64,000 bases of DNA from Microbulbifer sp. Q7 (GCF_001639145.1 NZ_LROY01000001.1:1304501-1368500); one strand, 5' to 3'; positions 34,578 to 46,264 are shown, counted from the first letter of the stretch. Notes: a model not told the origin generated them from the letters alone. Translations and numbers: made by a program.

Positions 34578-34988
34578 ATGTCGAACGAAAACCAGGAACT
34601 GCGCAAAGCGGGCCTCAAAGTCACTCTGCCGCGAGTGAAAATTCTCCAGCTGCTGGAAAGTGCCAATGAACAGCATCTCAGCGCAGAAGATGTGTACAAG
34701 ATGCTGCTGGAAGCTGGAGAAGATGTAGGGCTGGCTACGGTGTACCGGGTACTGACCCAGTTTGAGAGCGCCGGCCTGGTCATGCGCCACAACTTCGATG
34801 GTGGCCACTCGGTGTTCGAGCTGGATCGCGGTGACCACCACGACCACATGGTGTGTACCGACTCCGGCAAGGTGATCGAATTTCACAATGAAAAGATTGA
34901 AGAGCTGCAGCACCAGATCGCCGAGGAGCACGGCTACGAGCTGACCGGCCACAGTCTGGTGCTGTATGTGAAGAAGAAAGATAGCTAG
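34578..34988 (+). CDS. fur: Ferric uptake regulator Fur
   Basis: Iron-responsive repressor of 136 aa: DNA-binding winged helix (LRKAGLKVTLPRVKILQLLE, TVYRVLTQFESAGLV) and metal-binding dimerisation domain (HHDHMVC, VIEFHNEKIEEL). The region equivalent to the CxxC of E. coli Fur reads CTDS, and there is no C-terminal Cys pair, so no structural four-Cys zinc site. This is the Pseudomonas type of Fur. It is divergent from bamE and ends at a strong bidirectional terminator. Confidence 0.95.
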   Translation: MSNENQELRKAGLKVTLPRVKILQLLESANEQHLSAEDVYKMLLEAGEDVGLATVYRVLTQFESAGLVMRHNFDGGHSVFELDRGDHHDHMVCTDSGKVIEFHNEKIEELQHQIAEEHGYELTGHSLVLYVKKKDS

Positions 34989-35009
34989 ACGGCGAACTCT
35001 TCTTTCGCA

Positions 35010-35051
35010 CCTACAAAAAAGGGGGAGCTAACGCTCCCCCTTTTTTGTAGG
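35010..35051. terminator. Bidirectional terminator between fur and acyltransferase
   Basis: CCTACAAAAAAGGGGGAGC pairs perfectly with its complement around a short TAAC loop (35010-35051). There are A- and T-tracts on both sides and it sits between convergent genes. Confidence 0.9.
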
Positions 35052-35077
35052 TTCTGATATTGGCTGCCGCCTGCGGT

Positions 35078-35671
35078 TTATACCGGAGGCGTGTAGTCGC
35101 CGGGGTACTTGCCGACCTTGGTGGCGTAGTACTCGCCAAAGCGTGCCAGTTCGCGGGCCAGGTTCTCGCCCATCTCCATCACCGGCCCCAGGCCAGCCTC
35201 CTTGCGCGCAAAGTCGACAAAGCCGCATACCACCGGTACCGCGGCACCGCGGGCGATGTGGTAAAAGCCGGTTTTCCAGCGTTCGGACTTACCGCGGGTG
35301 CCCTCCGGCGGCACCGCGATCACCAGCTCCTCGCGGGACTTGTACTGGTTAATGGTGGCTTCCACCAGATTGTTGGCCTTGCTGCGATCCACGGCAATGC
35401 CGCCAAACCAGCGCATGGTGCCGCCCAGGGGGAACTGGAACAGTTTGTCTTTGCCCATCCACTGCGGGTTCACCTTCAGCTTGAGGGCCGCGAGGATGAA
35501 GAAGTAGCCATCCCAGTTAGATGTGTGGGGGGCGGCCAGCAGTACGTACTTTTTCAGCTTCAGCGCGCGCTCATCCGCGACGATTTTCCAGCCGTGCAGC
35601 TTCAGCAGCAGCCGCGCCACCAGGCGCAGGACAGGTGTAACGATGGGAGTATTGAAAATGGTTGTTTGCAT
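35078..35671 (-). CDS. PlsC-like 1-acylglycerol-3-phosphate acyltransferase
   Basis: Phospholipid-type acyltransferase of 197 aa from the ATG at 35671; the longer upstream frame looks non-coding. The acyltransferase motifs are APHTSNWDG (H-x4-D), the FPLGGTMRWFGGIAVDR block and PPEGTRGKS. The start of the hydrolase-like core is unusually close to the N-terminus and there is no membrane anchor, so it belongs to the short soluble/peripheral subgroup. It converges on fur and is downstream of recN on the same strand (about 165 bp). Confidence 0.85.
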   Translation of the reverse strand: MQTTIFNTPIVTPVLRLVARLLLKLHGWKIVADERALKLKKYVLLAAPHTSNWDGYFFILAALKLKVNPQWMGKDKLFQFPLGGTMRWFGGIAVDRSKANNLVEATINQYKSREELVIAVPPEGTRGKSERWKTGFYHIARGAAVPVVCGFVDFARKEAGLGPVMEMGENLARELARFGEYYATKVGKYPGDYTPPV

Positions 35672-35837
35672 GGTGCGACCGCGTTCTTTGCCCGTCAGTG
35701 TAGTTGGATTCCCACCCGGCAGGAGGATGGTTCGGGGGCGCGGAAGTATAAGGTGAATTTTATGCCACATGCGGTCAATTTCGGCCCGCGCAGGGTTTGC
35801 GGACCGAAAATCTGTGACTGGCAGGTTTTGAGGAGCG

Positions 35838-37490
35838 TCAGTTGCGGCCGAGCATTTCTTCCGCGTGGGCCAGGGACTGGGCCGTGGTCTCGCCCCCCAG
35901 CATGCGCGCGATCTCCCGGCAGCGCGCTTCATCCTTGAGCTCACGCAGTGCCACAAAGGCATTGTCACCATCGCTGTGTTTTTCCACCAGGTATTGTCGA
36001 TGGGCGCGCGCCGCTACCTGTGCAAGGTGGGTCACGCAGATGACCTGCCCGCGCTCGCCCAGCTGGCGCAGCAGCTTGCCGACCACATCACCGGTGGCGC
36101 CGCCGATACCCACATCGACCTCGTCGAACACCAGCGTGGGGGTGCGCGAGGTCTGCGCGGTGATCACCTGGATGGCCAGGCTGACCCGTGATAATTCGCC
36201 ACCGGAGGCAATCTTGCCGAGCGGGCGCGGCGGCTGGCCCGGGTTGGTGGCGATCAGGATTTCCACTTCTTCGAGGCCGGTGGCAGAGGGTTTGTCCAGC
36301 GGGCTCAGTGCCAGTTCCACACGGGCGTGGGGCATGGCGAGGTCGGCCAGCTGGGCATTGACGGCCTCGGCGAGCCTGGTGGCGGCGGCCGCACGCAGTT
36401 TGCTGAGTTTGCCGGCGCTGGTGCGGAATGCCTGTTCCAGTGCATCGCACTCGGCAGCCAGTTTGTCGAGGGCATCCGGCGCGCCGATTTCCTCAAGCTC
36501 CTGCTGCCACTGCTGTTGCAGCTCGGGCAGCTGCGCAGGCTGTACCCGGTGTTTGCGCGCGATGGAATAAATCGCCGAGAGGCGCTCTTCCACTTCGGCC
36601 AGGCGTTCCGGGTCGATCTCAAAGCGGTCGATATGCCGCGACAGGGTGCTGCCGGCCTCTTCGATCTGGATGCGCGCGCTGTCGAGCATCTGCGCCACTT
36701 CTGCCAGTGCCGCACTCTGCTCCGGCATGGCGCCCACCAGTTGCAGTGCGCGGTGCAGCTGCTCGGCAATATCGCCTTCCCCGCCATTGAGTAGTGCGGC
36801 CAGCTGGTAGCTGCCATTCAGGATATCGCCCGCATTGGCCAGTTGGCGCTGCTCACTTTCCAGCTCTTCCAGCTCGCTGGGCTGGAGGTTGAGCTGTTCG
36901 AGTTCCTCCAGTTGGTATTCCAGCAGGTCCCGGCGGGCTTGGGTTTCCTCGGCGCTGTCGGCCAGTTTGCGGTAGCGGCGGTACTGGTCCTGCCAGGTTT
37001 TGTAGTGAATACGCACTTCGGCGCTGTGGGCTTCGGCGTGGGCGTATTCGTCCAGCAGGCGCCGGTGGGTGTCTTTCTTCAGCAGCGACTGATGCTCGTG
37101 CTGGCTGTGGATATCGATCAACTGCTCGCCGAGGGTGCGCAGCTGCATCAGGGTTACCGGCTGGCCGTTGATGTAGGCCCGCGAGCGGCCATCGGCACTG
37201 ATGGTGCGGCGCAGGATCACCTCGCGCCCGGCATCCATTTCCTGTTCCTCGAGCCAGGCGCGCGCCTCGGCGTGCTGGGCGATATCGAAGGTTGCGTGAA
37301 TGTCTGCGCGCTTGGCACCGGCCCGCACCAGCTCGCCATTGCCACGGTCGCCCAGGGCGAGGCCGAGGGCATCCAGGGTGATGGATTTGCCCGCGCCGGT
37401 CTCGCCGGTGAGGGTGCTGGTACCGGGGCCGAATTCCAGTTCCAACTGGTCGACCAGGGTGAATTGGCTGATAGACAGGTGTAGCAACAT
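35838..37490 (-). CDS. recN: DNA repair ATPase RecN
   Basis: SMC-like repair protein of 550 aa, acting at double-strand breaks. The head has Walker A GETGAGKS at about residue 30. A long coiled-coil region spans about 150-350. The C-terminal signature and Walker B are visible (ASGGELSRVSLAIQVI, LVFDEVDVGIGG). Length and motifs fit the family. It is divergent from grpE, a conserved neighbourhood in gammaproteobacteria. A LexA site was not clearly seen upstream, although a palindromic CTG...CAG-type stretch (TACAGTATATGG near 37530) could be part of one. Confidence 0.93.
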   Translation of the reverse strand: MLLHLSISQFTLVDQLELEFGPGTSTLTGETGAGKSITLDALGLALGDRGNGELVRAGAKRADIHATFDIAQHAEARAWLEEQEMDAGREVILRRTISADGRSRAYINGQPVTLMQLRTLGEQLIDIHSQHEHQSLLKKDTHRRLLDEYAHAEAHSAEVRIHYKTWQDQYRRYRKLADSAEETQARRDLLEYQLEELEQLNLQPSELEELESEQRQLANAGDILNGSYQLAALLNGGEGDIAEQLHRALQLVGAMPEQSAALAEVAQMLDSARIQIEEAGSTLSRHIDRFEIDPERLAEVEERLSAIYSIARKHRVQPAQLPELQQQWQQELEEIGAPDALDKLAAECDALEQAFRTSAGKLSKLRAAAATRLAEAVNAQLADLAMPHARVELALSPLDKPSATGLEEVEILIATNPGQPPRPLGKIASGGELSRVSLAIQVITAQTSRTPTLVFDEVDVGIGGATGDVVGKLLRQLGERGQVICVTHLAQVAARAHRQYLVEKHSDGDNAFVALRELKDEARCREIARMLGGETTAQSLAHAEEMLGRN

Positions 37491-37658
37491 GAGATTATTT
37501 TCGTGGCTATCCGAATAGTGGTTGTTTATACAGTATATGGCCGCCCCCTTTCAATCATCGCGGGCGCTGAATGTGCGTGAATCAGCTATCGCAAGCGTCC
37601 GCTCCCCACACTACCCTGACGTTTGCCCCCGTGTTGCGCCTGCGTGTGGCCACATCCT

Positions 37659-37686
37659 CTTGAAGTGACTGGCGCAGCCCCCATAT
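37659..37686 (+). promoter_or_regulatory. Sigma-32 (heat-shock) promoter of grpE
   Basis: CTTGAAG (37659-37665), 13-base spacer, CCCCATAT (37679-37686): a close match to the sigma-32 consensus CTTGAAA-N(11-16)-CCCCATNT. It sits about 95 bp upstream of the grpE start. Confidence 0.8.
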
Positions 37687-37782
37687 AGCCTTGCATTCCC
37701 GGCGCCGGAACAGGTTCCCGGGCAAGTTTTACAACGATTTGACCAATTGGCAGTAGACCGACGGACACAGACGGAGAAAGCA

Positions 37783-38394
37783 GTGGCCAAAGAGCGCAGC
37801 GAAGACGAACAGATTGAGACCGGCGAACAGGCCGCCGAGGTGGAAACCCCGGATGCGGAAGAACAGCACGCGGCCGAAGAGGCGCTGGCGGAAGAGCTGG
37901 CGGCTGACCGGGATGCGGATAAAGAAGCTGCTCTGGAGGAGGAAATCGCCTCCCTGCACCAGCAGCTCGCCGATCATAAAGACATGGTGCTGCGCGCCCA
38001 GGCTGAGGTGCAGAATGCCCGCCGCCGCGCCCAGCAGGATGTGGAAAAGGCGCACAAGTTTGGTGTGGAGAAGCTGATCAAGGAATTGTTGCCGGTTGTG
38101 GACAACCTGGAGCGTGCGCTCTCCACCATCGACATCAGCGATGAATCGCAAAAAGCGGTGGTCGAGGGTATTGAGCTGACCCAGAAGTCCTTTATCGACA
38201 CCCTGGTGAAAGCCGGTGTGGAAGTGGTCAATCCGGCGGGTGAGCCCTTTGATCCGGAACTGCACCAAGCCATGACCCAGGTGCCCAATGGGGATGTGGA
38301 GCCGAACACGGTGCTCGACGTGTTCCAGAAAGGCTATCGCCTGAACGGCCGCCTGGTGCGCCCGGCGATGGTCGTTGTCAGCAAGGCGCCGTAA
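37783..38394 (+). CDS. grpE: Nucleotide exchange factor GrpE
   Basis: Co-chaperone of 203 aa that releases ADP from DnaK. GTG at 37783 is preferred over TTG at 37747 because GGAG lies 7 bases upstream and the product opens [14 protein letters not shown]. An acidic N-terminal region is followed by the long dimerisation helix ([20 protein letters not shown]...) and the beta domain ([20 protein letters not shown], then [14 protein letters not shown]). It leads the grpE-dnaK-dnaJ cluster and is preceded by a heat-shock promoter. Confidence 0.94.
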   Translation: MAKERSEDEQIETGEQAAEVETPDAEEQHAAEEALAEELAADRDADKEAALEEEIASLHQQLADHKDMVLRAQAEVQNARRRAQQDVEKAHKFGVEKLIKELLPVVDNLERALSTIDISDESQKAVVEGIELTQKSFIDTLVKAGVEVVNPAGEPFDPELHQAMTQVPNGDVEPNTVLDVFQKGYRLNGRLVRPAMVVVSKAP

Positions 38395-38425
38395 GGCGGA
38401 TTTCTAAATCGCTGCTCGCGGTGCC

Positions 38426-38454
38426 CTTGAAAACCCAATGGCGGCACCAATATA
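38426..38454 (+). promoter_or_regulatory. Possible second sigma-32 promoter upstream of dnaK
   Basis: CTTGAAA (38426-38432) is a perfect -35 match. The -10 region, CACCAATATA (38445-38454), matches CCCCATNT only partly. It is about 70 bp upstream of dnaK. Confidence 0.4.
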
Positions 38455-38525
38455 AGCAGCAACCGAATACAAATGTGCGCAGCCAGGGTGAAATCCGGCG
38501 CGCAGCAAAGTGAGGAATCAGATCC

Positions 38526-40469
38526 ATGGGAAAAATCATCGGCATCGACCTGGGTACCACCAACAGCTGTGTGGCGGTACTGGACGGCGACAAGGCTCGC
38601 GTAATTGAAAACGCGGAAGGCGATCGCACAACCCCTTCCATCGTTGCGTTCACCGACGACAACGAAGTGCTGGTGGGCCAGTCCGCCAAGCGCCAGTCCG
38701 TGACCAACCCCACCAACACCCTGTACGCCGTCAAGCGCCTGATCGGCCGCAAGTTCAAGGACGACGTGGTACAGAAAGACATCAAGATGGTGCCTTACTC
38801 CATCGTTGAAGCCGAAAACGGTGATGCCTGGGTAGAGGTGAAGGGCGACAAGAAAGCTCCGCCGCAGATCTCTGCTGAAGTACTGAAGAAAATGAAGAAA
38901 ACCGCGGAAGACTTCCTCGGTGAGAAAGTAGACGCGGCGGTAATCACCGTGCCGGCCTACTTCAATGACTCCCAGCGTCAGGCCACCAAAGACGCCGGCC
39001 GTATCGCCGGCCTGGACGTCAAGCGCATCATCAACGAGCCGACTGCGGCAGCGCTGGCCTACGGCATGGACAAAGCCGGCGGCGACCGCACCATCGCGGT
39101 CTACGACCTGGGTGGTGGTACTTTCGATATCTCCATCATTGAAATCGCCGACGTCGATGGCGAGAAGCAGTTTGAAGTGCTGTCCACCAACGGTGACACC
39201 TTCCTCGGTGGTGAAGACTTCGACCTGCGCCTGATCGACTACCTGGCAGAGCAGTTCAAGAAAGAACAGGGCATCGACCTGAAGGGCGATCCCCTGGCCA
39301 TGCAGCGCCTGAAAGAAGCGGCGGAAAAAGCCAAGATCGAGCTGTCTTCCAGCCAGCAGACCGAAGTGAACCTGCCGTACATCACCGCAGACGCCACCGG
39401 TCCCAAGCATCTTGTGGTCAAACTGACCCGCGCCAAGCTGGAAAGCCTGGTGGAAGACCTGGTCACCCGCTCCCTGGAGCCGGTAAAAACCGCGCTGGCC
39501 GACGCGGACCTGTCTGCTTCCGGCATCGACGAAGTGATTCTGGTGGGCGGTCAGACTCGCATGCCGCTGGTGCAGGCGAAGGTGACCGAGTTCTTCGGCA
39601 AAGAGCCGCGGAAAGACGTGAACCCGGACGAAGCGGTTGCCGTGGGCGCGGCGATTCAGGGCGCGGTACTGGGCGGCGACGTGAAAGACGTACTGCTGCT
39701 GGACGTTACCCCGCTGACCCTGGGTATCGAAACCATGGGTGGCGTGGCCACTCCGCTGATCGACAAGAACACCACCATCCCGACCAAAAAGTCCCAGGTG
39801 TTCTCCACCGCGGATGACAACCAGACTGCGGTGACCATTCACGTGGTGCAGGGTGAGCGCAAGCAGGCGGCACAGAACAAGTCCCTGGGTCGTTTCGACC
39901 TGGCCGACATCCCGCCGGCGCCGCGCGGCATGCCGCAGATCGAAGTGACCTTCGATATCGATGCCAACGGTATCCTGCACGTGCACGCCAAAGACAAGGC
40001 GACCGGCAAGGAGCAGTCCATCGTGATCAAGGCCTCTTCCGGCCTGTCCGATGAAGAGATCGAAAAAATGGTGCAGGACGCCGAGGCCAACGCCGAAGCG
40101 GACAAGCAGTTCGAGGAGCTGGTCACCACCCGCAATACCCTCGACGGCCTGATCTCTGCCACGCGCAAGACGCTGGAAGAAGCTGGCGACAAGGCTACCG
40201 CGGACGAGAAAGCGGCTATTGATGCGGCGCTCTCCGAAGCGGAAGAAGCGGTGAAAGGCAACGACAAGGCAGCTATGGAAGCAGCCACCACCAAGCTGAC
40301 CGAAGCCTCTGGCCCGGTAGCCCAGAAGATGTACGCGGAGCAGGCGCAAGCCAGCGAAGCGGCCGCGGAACAGGCCGAGCAGGCGAGTTCAGGTGGTAAG
40401 TCTGGCGGTGACGACGCAGTGGATGCCGAGTTCGAAGAAGTCAAAGACGACAAGAAAGAAGACAAGTAA
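38526..40469 (+). CDS. dnaK: Molecular chaperone DnaK (Hsp70)
   Basis: Hsp70 chaperone of 647 aa. Actin-like ATPase domain with [24 protein letters not shown] and the nucleotide site GGQTRMP; linker [12 protein letters not shown]; substrate-binding domain to about 505; helical lid; acidic end ([20 protein letters not shown]). Codon use is strongly biased to C/G-ending codons, as expected of a highly expressed gene. It is between grpE and dnaJ. Confidence 0.98.
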   Translation: MGKIIGIDLGTTNSCVAVLDGDKARVIENAEGDRTTPSIVAFTDDNEVLVGQSAKRQSVTNPTNTLYAVKRLIGRKFKDDVVQKDIKMVPYSIVEAENGDAWVEVKGDKKAPPQISAEVLKKMKKTAEDFLGEKVDAAVITVPAYFNDSQRQATKDAGRIAGLDVKRIINEPTAAALAYGMDKAGGDRTIAVYDLGGGTFDISIIEIADVDGEKQFEVLSTNGDTFLGGEDFDLRLIDYLAEQFKKEQGIDLKGDPLAMQRLKEAAEKAKIELSSSQQTEVNLPYITADATGPKHLVVKLTRAKLESLVEDLVTRSLEPVKTALADADLSASGIDEVILVGGQTRMPLVQAKVTEFFGKEPRKDVNPDEAVAVGAAIQGAVLGGDVKDVLLLDVTPLTLGIETMGGVATPLIDKNTTIPTKKSQVFSTADDNQTAVTIHVVQGERKQAAQNKSLGRFDLADIPPAPRGMPQIEVTFDIDANGILHVHAKDKATGKEQSIVIKASSGLSDEEIEKMVQDAEANAEADKQFEELVTTRNTLDGLISATRKTLEEAGDKATADEKAAIDAALSEAEEAVKGNDKAAMEAATTKLTEASGPVAQKMYAEQAQASEAAAEQAEQASSGGKSGGDDAVDAEFEEVKDDKKEDK

Positions 40470-40486
40470 TCAACCACTTGTCTCTG

Positions 40487-40554
40487 CCCTGCCGGCAGCT
40501 GTCGGCAGGGTGATACAAAAAGGCGCGGGCGCTCACACTGGGCTCTCGCGCCTT
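40487..40554 (+). terminator. Two stem-loops in the dnaK-dnaJ spacer
   Basis: First hairpin: CCCTGCCG (40487-40494) with CGGCAGGG (40503-40510). Second: AAGGCGCG (40520-40527) with CGCGCCTT (40547-40554). Neither has a long T-tract. They may attenuate read-through into dnaJ or set differential mRNA stability, as is common for dnaK over dnaJ. Confidence 0.5.
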
Positions 40555-40582
40555 CTGCAGTTTAAAAAGAACACACAGAGCT

Positions 40583-41707
40583 ATGTCCAAACGCGATTAC
40601 TACGAAGTCCTTGGCGTCAGCAAGGGTGCGGATGAAAAAGAGCTGAAAAAGGCTTACCGCCGGGTGGCGATGAAGTTTCACCCGGACCGCAATCCTGACG
40701 ATAAAGAGGCGGAGAACAAGTTCAAGGAGGCCAACGAGGCCTACGAAGTCCTGTCCGATCCGCAGAAGAAGGCGGCCTACGACCAGTTCGGCCACGCCGG
40801 CGTCGAGGGGCAGGCTGGCGGTGCGGGTGCCGGCGGCTTCGGTGGATTCTCCGATATTTTCGGCGACGTGTTCGGCGATATCTTTGGCGGCGGCGCTGGC
40901 GGCGGCCGTCGCGGCCCCCAGCGCGGTTCCGACCTGCGCTATGACCTGGACCTGGATCTGGAAGACGCGGTGCGCGGCACCACCGTCAAGATCAAGGTGC
41001 CGACCCTGGCCAACTGTGGCACCTGCCACGGCTCCGGTGCCAAGGCCGGCTCCCAGCCCCAGACCTGTGGTACCTGTGGTGGCGCCGGCCAGGTGCGTAT
41101 GCAGCAGGGCTTCTTCTCGGTACAGCAGACCTGCCCCAACTGTCGCGGGCGCGGTACCGTCATCAGTGACCCCTGCGGTAGCTGTCACGGCCGCGGCCGG
41201 GTGGAAGAGACCAAGACCCTGTCGGTCAAGGTACCGCCGGGTGTGGATACCGGTGACCGCATCCGTCTCGCCGGCGAAGGTGAGGCGGGGCCCGATGGCG
41301 GGCCCGCAGGCGACCTGTACGTACAGGTGATGGTGCGTGAGCACGAGCTGTTCCAGCGCGATGGCAAGAACCTGTACTGCGAAGTGCCCATCAGCTTCGT
41401 CACCGCTGCCCTCGGTGGCGAGATGGAAGTGCCCACGCTGGAAGGCAAGGTCAAGCTGAAGATTCCCGCGGAAAGCCAGACCGGCAAATTGTTCCGTCTG
41501 CGCGGCAAGGGGGTAACCCCGGTGCGCGGCGGTGCGCCGGGCGACCTTTTGTGCCGGGTGGTGGTGGAGACCCCGGTCAACCTGAGCGCCAAGCAGAAGG
41601 AGCTGCTGGAGGCGTTTGCCGATACCCTGAGCGAGAAGAAAAACTCTCCCCGCCAGACCGGCTGGTTTGAAGGGGTGAAGAGCTTCTTCGGCGACATGAA
41701 GCTGTAA
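40583..41707 (+). CDS. dnaJ: Co-chaperone DnaJ (Hsp40)
   Basis: J-domain co-chaperone of 374 aa. J domain (1-70) with the HPD motif in [10 protein letters not shown]; Gly/Phe-rich region (about 75-115); four zinc-finger repeats ([32 protein letters not shown]); C-terminal peptide-binding domains. It ends at a strong terminator shared with the convergent ispB gene. Confidence 0.98.
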   Translation: MSKRDYYEVLGVSKGADEKELKKAYRRVAMKFHPDRNPDDKEAENKFKEANEAYEVLSDPQKKAAYDQFGHAGVEGQAGGAGAGGFGGFSDIFGDVFGDIFGGGAGGGRRGPQRGSDLRYDLDLDLEDAVRGTTVKIKVPTLANCGTCHGSGAKAGSQPQTCGTCGGAGQVRMQQGFFSVQQTCPNCRGRGTVISDPCGSCHGRGRVEETKTLSVKVPPGVDTGDRIRLAGEGEAGPDGGPAGDLYVQVMVREHELFQRDGKNLYCEVPISFVTAALGGEMEVPTLEGKVKLKIPAESQTGKLFRLRGKGVTPVRGGAPGDLLCRVVVETPVNLSAKQKELLEAFADTLSEKKNSPRQTGWFEGVKSFFGDMKL

Positions 41708-41721
41708 GGCTTCAAGGGCGT

Positions 41722-41766
41722 ACCCATAAAAAAACCCGGCGTTGCTGCCGGGTTTTTTTTATGGGT
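41722..41766. terminator. Bidirectional terminator between dnaJ and ispB
   Basis: ACCCATAAAAAAACCCGGC pairs with its complement around GTTGCT and has A7/T8 tracts on either side. It lies between convergent genes. Confidence 0.9.
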
Positions 41767-41778
41767 GCAGGGAAGTGA

Positions 41779-42741
41779 TCAGACCGTTCGCTCGATGGCG
41801 AAGCTGGCCAGCTGCTGTAGCGCCGTCTTGTGCGCGCTCTCCGGCAGGAACTCCAGTTTTTCCAGTGCCAGGTCGACCTCGGCGCGGGCCCGCTCCAGGG
41901 TGTAGTCCAGAGCACCGCAGGCGTCGATCACCGCCACAACCTCCGCAAGCTTGTCTGCGCTCTTCTGCTCAATGGCCTCGCGCACCAGTGCGGCCTGCTC
42001 GGCGGTGCCGTTGGCCATGGCGTGGATTAGGGGCAGGGTGGGCTTTCCTTCGGCCAGGTCGTCGCCCACATTCTTGCCCAGTTCCTCGGCGTTGCCGCGA
42101 TAGTCCAGGGCGTCGTCCACCAGCTGGAAGGCGGAGCCCAGGTGGCGCCCGTACAGCTTGAGCGATTTGCGCTCGTCCTCACTGCAGCCGGCCAGCACGG
42201 CGGCGGTTTCACAGGCTGCCTCAAACAGGGCGCCGGTCTTCTTGTGGATCACCGTCAGGTAGTTTGCTTCCGTGACCGCCGGATCGCCGGCGTTGACCAG
42301 CTGCTGCACCTCGCCCTCGGCAATGGTGTTGGTGGTGTCGGACAGAATGGACATGATGTCCATATCCTTGAGGGCTACCATCATCTGGAAGGCGCGGGAG
42401 TAGAGGAAGTCGCCCACCAGTACAGCCGGGGCGTTGCCCCACTGGGCATTGGCGGTGATGCGGCCGCGGCGCATATCGGAGGTGTCCACCACGTCATCGT
42501 GCAGCAGGGTAGCGGTGTGGATAAATTCAATGATGGCGGCCAGGGTGATGTGGTTGTCGCCTTTATAGCCGGCTGCGCGGCTGCACAGCAGCACCAGCAG
42601 CGGGCGCAGGCGCTTGCCGCCGGCCTCAACCAGATAGTGTCCGATGTTTTCCACAAGCGGGACGTCGGAGTGCAGCTGATCAATGATACGTTGGTTGACG
42701 GCCGCAAAGTCGTCGGCGGCTACCTGGTGGAAGGGCAACAT
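41779..42741 (-). CDS. ispB: Octaprenyl-diphosphate synthase
   Basis: Trans-prenyltransferase of 320 aa that makes the ubiquinone side chain. The two aspartate-rich motifs are LLHDDVVDTSDMRR (first) and QLVDDALDY (second); KRLRPLLVLL and the KTGALFEAACE region are also typical. It is divergent from rplU-rpmA-obgE, the standard gammaproteobacterial arrangement. Confidence 0.93.
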   Translation of the reverse strand: MLPFHQVAADDFAAVNQRIIDQLHSDVPLVENIGHYLVEAGGKRLRPLLVLLCSRAAGYKGDNHITLAAIIEFIHTATLLHDDVVDTSDMRRGRITANAQWGNAPAVLVGDFLYSRAFQMMVALKDMDIMSILSDTTNTIAEGEVQQLVNAGDPAVTEANYLTVIHKKTGALFEAACETAAVLAGCSEDERKSLKLYGRHLGSAFQLVDDALDYRGNAEELGKNVGDDLAEGKPTLPLIHAMANGTAEQAALVREAIEQKSADKLAEVVAVIDACGALDYTLERARAEVDLALEKLEFLPESAHKTALQQLASFAIERTV

Positions 42742-43078
42742 TCTGGGTTCCTTATACTGCGCTCATTATCTCTCACGGCGGCAAGACTAGCCGTTTTGGT
42801 CGCGGGCGGAAAGGCAGGTGGGGCAAGATAGGGCTGCGATGACCGCTGCCTTGCTCCCTTGGCCTGTCCGAAAAACGCGCTATTGTATCAACCGGGCGAA
42901 TTGATTAGAATCTGCGCCCCGCTTGAACCGGGCCCTGCCTGTGGTTACAGGACACGGACCAGGTTGAGCTGGAAAGACGTTTTCAACACCAACGGCGCAA
43001 GCTCCCAAAATGCTGGCTATATGGTCACAATATAGACCTGGCCGCTGCTTCGTGTCGTCCATTTTGGAGCATAGAGAT
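42742..43078. other. ispB-rplU divergent region
   Basis: This 337-bp spacer holds the promoters of ispB and the ribosomal-protein operon. The rplU promoter candidate is described separately. About 170 bp of transcribed leader would precede rplU, long enough for autoregulation, but no known leader structure was recognised. Confidence 0.4.
42883..42911 (+). promoter_or_regulatory. Sigma-70 promoter candidate of rplU-rpmA
   Basis: TTGTAT (42883-42888), 17-base spacer, TAGAAT (42906-42911). Spacing is ideal and both boxes are close to consensus. Confidence 0.6.
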
Positions 43079-43390
43079 ATGTACGCTGTTATCGAAAGCG
43101 GTGGCAAACAACACCGTGTAGAAGAAGGCGAAGTACTGCGCCTGGAAAAAATTGAAGTTGCTACTGGTGAATCTGTCGATTTCGACAAGGTTCTGATGGT
43201 AGTCAACGGTGACACCATCAACATTGGTGCACCGGTTGTGGAAGGTGCCAAGGTGACTGCAGAAGTGCTGAGCCACGGCCGCGGCGAGAAAGTGAGAATC
43301 ATCAAATTCCGTCGTCGTAAGCACTCCATGAAGCGTCAAGGCCACCGTCAGTGGTACACCGAAGTTAAAATCACTGGCATCAAAGGCTAA
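43079..43390 (+). CDS. rplU: 50S ribosomal protein L21
   Basis: L21 of 103 aa, starting [18 protein letters not shown] with GGAG upstream. The C-terminal signature [20 protein letters not shown] is complete. It is first in the rplU-rpmA-obgE cluster. Confidence 0.97.
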   Translation: MYAVIESGGKQHRVEEGEVLRLEKIEVATGESVDFDKVLMVVNGDTINIGAPVVEGAKVTAEVLSHGRGEKVRIIKFRRRKHSMKRQGHRQWYTEVKITGIKG

Positions 43391-43421
43391 TCACCAGGTA
43401 ATAGAAGAGGAGTAACTACTC

Positions 43422-43679
43422 ATGGCACATAAGAAAGCTGGCGGTAGTACGCGCAATGGTCGCGATTCCGAAAGTAAACGCCTGGGCGTTAAGCGCTTTG
43501 GCGGCCAAGCGGTTTCCGCAGGCAGCATCATCGTTCGTCAACGTGGCACCAAGTTCCACGCTGGCGTTAACGTTGGTATGGGCAAAGATCACACCCTGTT
43601 CGCTACCGCCGATGGCGTAGTGAAGTTTGAGGTGAAGGGCGCCAACAACCGTAAGTTTGTTTCTATCGAAACAGCCTAA
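43422..43679 (+). CDS. rpmA: 50S ribosomal protein L27
   Basis: L27 of 85 aa, opening [20 protein letters not shown] with the [21 protein letters not shown] core. No N-terminal leader peptide needing cleavage is present. It is 31 bp after rplU and ends at a terminator. Confidence 0.98.
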   Translation: MAHKKAGGSTRNGRDSESKRLGVKRFGGQAVSAGSIIVRQRGTKFHAGVNVGMGKDHTLFATADGVVKFEVKGANNRKFVSIETA

Positions 43680-43700
43680 GCGGTCATAATGCCTGATCGA

Positions 43701-43727
43701 AAAGCCCCGCATTTGCGGGGCTTTTTT
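43701..43727 (+). terminator. Rho-independent terminator after rpmA
   Basis: AAAGCCCCGC-ATTT-GCGGGGCTTTTTT: 9-10-bp GC-rich stem and T6. It partly separates rpmA from obgE. Confidence 0.9.
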
Positions 43728-43734
43728 GGTTTGA

Positions 43735-44988
<1,254 letters not shown>

Positions 44989-45061
44989 TTTATCTGCCCC
45001 TGCAGCGGAAAATCCTGTTTAAGGGTTTTCGCGCAGAGGTGCGCCCCCATACGAGGAAGAA

Positions 45062-46195
45062 ATGGACCCCATCTCGTCGCGCCAACAGCTCTCTACCGGC
45101 AAACGCTGGGTCATTAAAATCGGCAGTGCGCTGCTCACGGACAATGGTCGCGGTGTGAATCGTGCGGCTATTTACAACTGGGCGGGGCAGATCAGCGCCC
45201 TGCGCCGCCAGGGCATCGAGGTGGTACTGGTCTCCTCCGGTGCCGTGGCGGCGGGCATGGACCGCCTCGGGTGGCGCCGGCGCCCGGAGTCCATGCACCA
45301 GTTGCAGGCGGCCGCCGCCGTGGGCCAGAGCCATCTGGTGCAGGTGTACGAGCACGCGTTTGGCCAGTACGACATACGTACCGCGCAGATCCTGCTGGAC
45401 CACGACGACCTCTCCAATCGCACCCGTTATCTCAATGCGCGCAGTACCCTGCGCACGCTGCTCTCCCTCGGCGCGGTGCCGGTGATCAATGAAAATGACA
45501 CGGTGGTCACCGACGAAATTCGTTTCGGTGACAACGACACCCTGGGGGCGCTGGTGGCGAACCTGGTGGAGGCGGATGTGCTGCTGATCCTCACCGATGC
45601 CGACGGCCTGTTTACTGCCGACCCCCGCGACAACCCCGCTGCCGAGCTGGTGCGTGAGGCGGTCGCCACCGACCCGCGCCTGGCGGCGATGGCTGGTGAT
45701 TCCCGCAGCGGCCTCGGGCGTGGTGGTATGGCCACCAAGGTGCGCGCGGCGCAGCTCGCGGCCCGCTCCGGAGCCCGCACGGTGATTGTGGGCGGCACCA
45801 ATGAATCGGTGATTGAGCGTGTGGTAGCGGGAGAAGATTTGGGCACGCTGCTGTTGCCAGAGGCCGACCCTCTGACGGCGCGCAAGCGCTGGTTGGCTGG
45901 CCAGCTACAGGTGCGCGGTCGCCTGCGGCTGGACGCCGGTGCGGAGCGCGCGCTGCGGGAGCAGGGCAAGAGCCTGTTGCCGGTGGGTGTGGTGGCAGCG
46001 GAGGGGCGCTTTCACCGCGGCGAGCTGGTGAGCTGTGTCAACGAGGCTGGCGAAGAGGTGGCCCGTGGCCTGGTGAATTACGACAGTGGCGAGGCGCAAA
46101 AAATCTGCGGCCAGCCGTCGGAGCGTATTGTCGAGCTGCTCGGTTACCGCGACGGCGATGAGCTGATTCACCGCGACAACCTGATTCTGCTCTAG
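45062..46195 (+). CDS. proB: Glutamate 5-kinase
   Basis: First enzyme of proline synthesis, 377 aa. Amino-acid-kinase domain ([16 protein letters not shown] opening, [55 protein letters not shown]) and a C-terminal PUA domain (about 280-370). GAGGAAGA precedes the ATG. It is next to obgE, as in Pseudomonas. Confidence 0.96.
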   Translation: MDPISSRQQLSTGKRWVIKIGSALLTDNGRGVNRAAIYNWAGQISALRRQGIEVVLVSSGAVAAGMDRLGWRRRPESMHQLQAAAAVGQSHLVQVYEHAFGQYDIRTAQILLDHDDLSNRTRYLNARSTLRTLLSLGAVPVINENDTVVTDEIRFGDNDTLGALVANLVEADVLLILTDADGLFTADPRDNPAAELVREAVATDPRLAAMAGDSRSGLGRGGMATKVRAAQLAARSGARTVIVGGTNESVIERVVAGEDLGTLLLPEADPLTARKRWLAGQLQVRGRLRLDAGAERALREQGKSLLPVGVVAAEGRFHRGELVSCVNEAGEEVARGLVNYDSGEAQKICGQPSERIVELLGYRDGDELIHRDNLILL

Positions 46196-46264
46196 GCTTT
46201 CTTTTTGATCTTTAACCGGTATCGAAACCTTCTCGTCGGCTCTTGGTAGTTTCTTTCCGGCAAT

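Noticed and set aside
37747..37782. Longer GrpE start at TTG
   Set aside because: GTG at 37783 has a better ribosome-binding site and gives the usual GrpE opening.
38334..40349. 671-aa open frame antisense to dnaK
   Set aside because: Mirror of the strongly biased dnaK codon use; no start signal or motif.
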